Shown here one piece after another: positions 7,554 to 7,704 of a stretch of 7,704 bases of DNA. Numbering within the stretch: the stretch's first letter is position 1; the number at the start of each line of letters is the position of its first letter. The notes under the pieces were generated by a model. The model did not search any database. It saw only the letters and a list, made by a program, of their open reading frames with translations, and had not been told where the DNA came from. The DNA is from an uncultured Rhizobiaceae group bacterium (GTDB taxonomy: Bacteria > Pseudomonadota > Alphaproteobacteria > Rhizobiales > Rhizobiaceae), in contig CALDZZ010000004.1 in the NCBI GenBank assembly GCA_937944075.1, positions 1-7,704 of the forward strand, read 5' to 3'. The position numbers were made by a program, and so were the translations under genes.

Positions 7554-7606
7554 CAAGGCATCCGCCTTGCCGTCCGCTCACGGGCTGGCGTTTTGGCGAA
7601 ACGCCA
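7554..7606 (+). repeat. Cluster of three small consecutive hairpins
   Basis: Arms are CAAGGC (7554-7559) with GCCTTG (7564-7569), loop of four; TCCG (7573-7576) with CGGG (7581-7584), including one T-G pair; and TGGCGTTT (7586-7593) with AAACGCCA (7599-7606), loop of five. A second GCCTTG at 7609-7614 can replace the first partner. TTTGGCG (7592-7598) can alternatively pair with CGCCAAA (7602-7608). This could be a structured leader RNA or a palindromic intergenic repeat; there is no T-run, so not a standard terminator. Confidence 0.4.
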
Positions 7607-7673
7607 AAGCCTTGCCCTGCCACGGAAGGGATTAATATCAGCGAAGCAAATCCTTTTGATTTGTTCGCCAAAA
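7591..7673. repeat. 10-bp perfect inverted repeat flanking the tail hairpin
   Basis: TTTTGGCGAA (7591-7600) and TTCGCCAAAA (7664-7673) are exact reverse complements 63 bases apart. Each arm also takes part in a local hairpin (7586-7608 and 7641-7668), so the long-range and local pairings exclude each other. Confidence 0.5.
7641..7668 (+). repeat. 11-bp hairpin with one bulged base
   Basis: GCGAA-G-CAAATC (7641-7652) pairs with GATTTG-TTCGC (7658-7668) around the loop CTTTT; G7646 is bulged. It is the strongest stem in the tail. The bases after it, CAAAATTTAAAG, are not a T-run, so it is not an obvious terminator. It ends 22 bases before the Shine-Dalgarno-like sequence at 7690. Confidence 0.45.
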
Positions 7674-7689
7674 TTTAAAGCACAACTGT

Positions 7690-7695
7690 GAGGAC
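7690..7695 (+). promoter_or_regulatory. Possible ribosome binding site of the next gene
   Basis: GAGGAC ends nine bases before the window edge with no start codon after it inside the window. A start codon at or just after the edge would have suitable spacing, so a plus-strand gene probably begins there. Confidence 0.35.
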
Positions 7696-7704
7696 TGAAT
7701 AACC

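Larger units (their letters stand above)
7389..7704. other. 316-base non-coding tail, leader region of a gene beyond the window
   Basis: I see no convincing gene. The open frame 7415-7678 on plus and its antisense counterpart 7462-7671 both lack a ribosome site and a recognisable domain, and their amino-acid composition follows the local GC-rich repeats. The first 150 bases are unremarkable, with no hairpin-plus-T-run terminator for the M23 gene. TTATAC (7533-7538) followed by T-rich sequence could be a -10 box with a poor -35. The hairpin cluster at 7554-7673 is described separately. In relatives the gene after such an M23 peptidase is often a bactofilin, but nothing here shows it. Confidence 0.5.

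Noticed and set aside
7415..7678. 87-codon plus-strand ORF after the M23 gene
   Set aside because: No Shine-Dalgarno, no domain, and its PPRHPPCRP-type composition comes from the GC-rich hairpins; the opposite strand is equally open.

Overview
The window looks like a chromosomal housekeeping region of an alphaproteobacterium, most likely order Hyphomicrobiales (Rhizobiales). The reasons are the rhizobial style of the tyrosyl-tRNA synthetase (GFDATA, GGGTTMVGDPSGKDE and KMGKT motifs), the rhizobial type of Bcp peroxiredoxin, the large AsmA/YhdP-like protein, and the gene set tyrS, AsmA-like, bcp, DUF455, M23. By eye the base composition is moderate to low in GC for that order, with the DUF455 and M23 genes richer in G and C than tyrS and the AsmA-like gene. 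I see no phage, insertion sequence, CRISPR, rRNA or tRNA.

Layout. Bases 1-1161 hold the 3' part of tyrS on the plus strand; its start lies before the window. Its frame is open to the left edge except for one TAG at 28-30. A convergent, very long gene for a single-pass membrane protein of the AsmA/YhdP/DUF3971 type fills 1169-4474 on the minus strand; only 7 bases separate the two stop codons. A divergent intergenic region (4475-4673) carries candidate promoters for both directions. Then come, on the plus strand, bcp (4674-5147) and, 27 bases later, a DUF455 ferritin-like di-iron protein (5175-5993), probably one transcript. After a short AT-rich regulatory gap with a TTAACCAT box and a 7-bp inverted repeat comes a membrane-anchored M23 (LytM) endopeptidase (6072-7388). 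The last 316 bases contain no convincing gene but four small hairpins and a 10-bp inverted repeat. The window ends with a Shine-Dalgarno-like sequence, so another gene probably starts just beyond it.

How the genes fit together. The AsmA-like protein (probably outer-membrane lipid transport) and the M23 peptidase (peptidoglycan remodelling) are envelope functions. Bcp and the DUF455 protein pair a thiol peroxidase with a probable di-iron protein, which may reflect oxidative or iron physiology, but that link is inference.

The most remarkable observation is the amber codon in tyrS. It replaces exactly the active-site tyrosine that contacts the tyrosine substrate, in a gene whose other visible catalytic motifs are intact. 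It may be a sequencing error, a fresh nonsense mutation or, less likely, a readthrough-dependent switch. I did not find a clear new multi-gene system.
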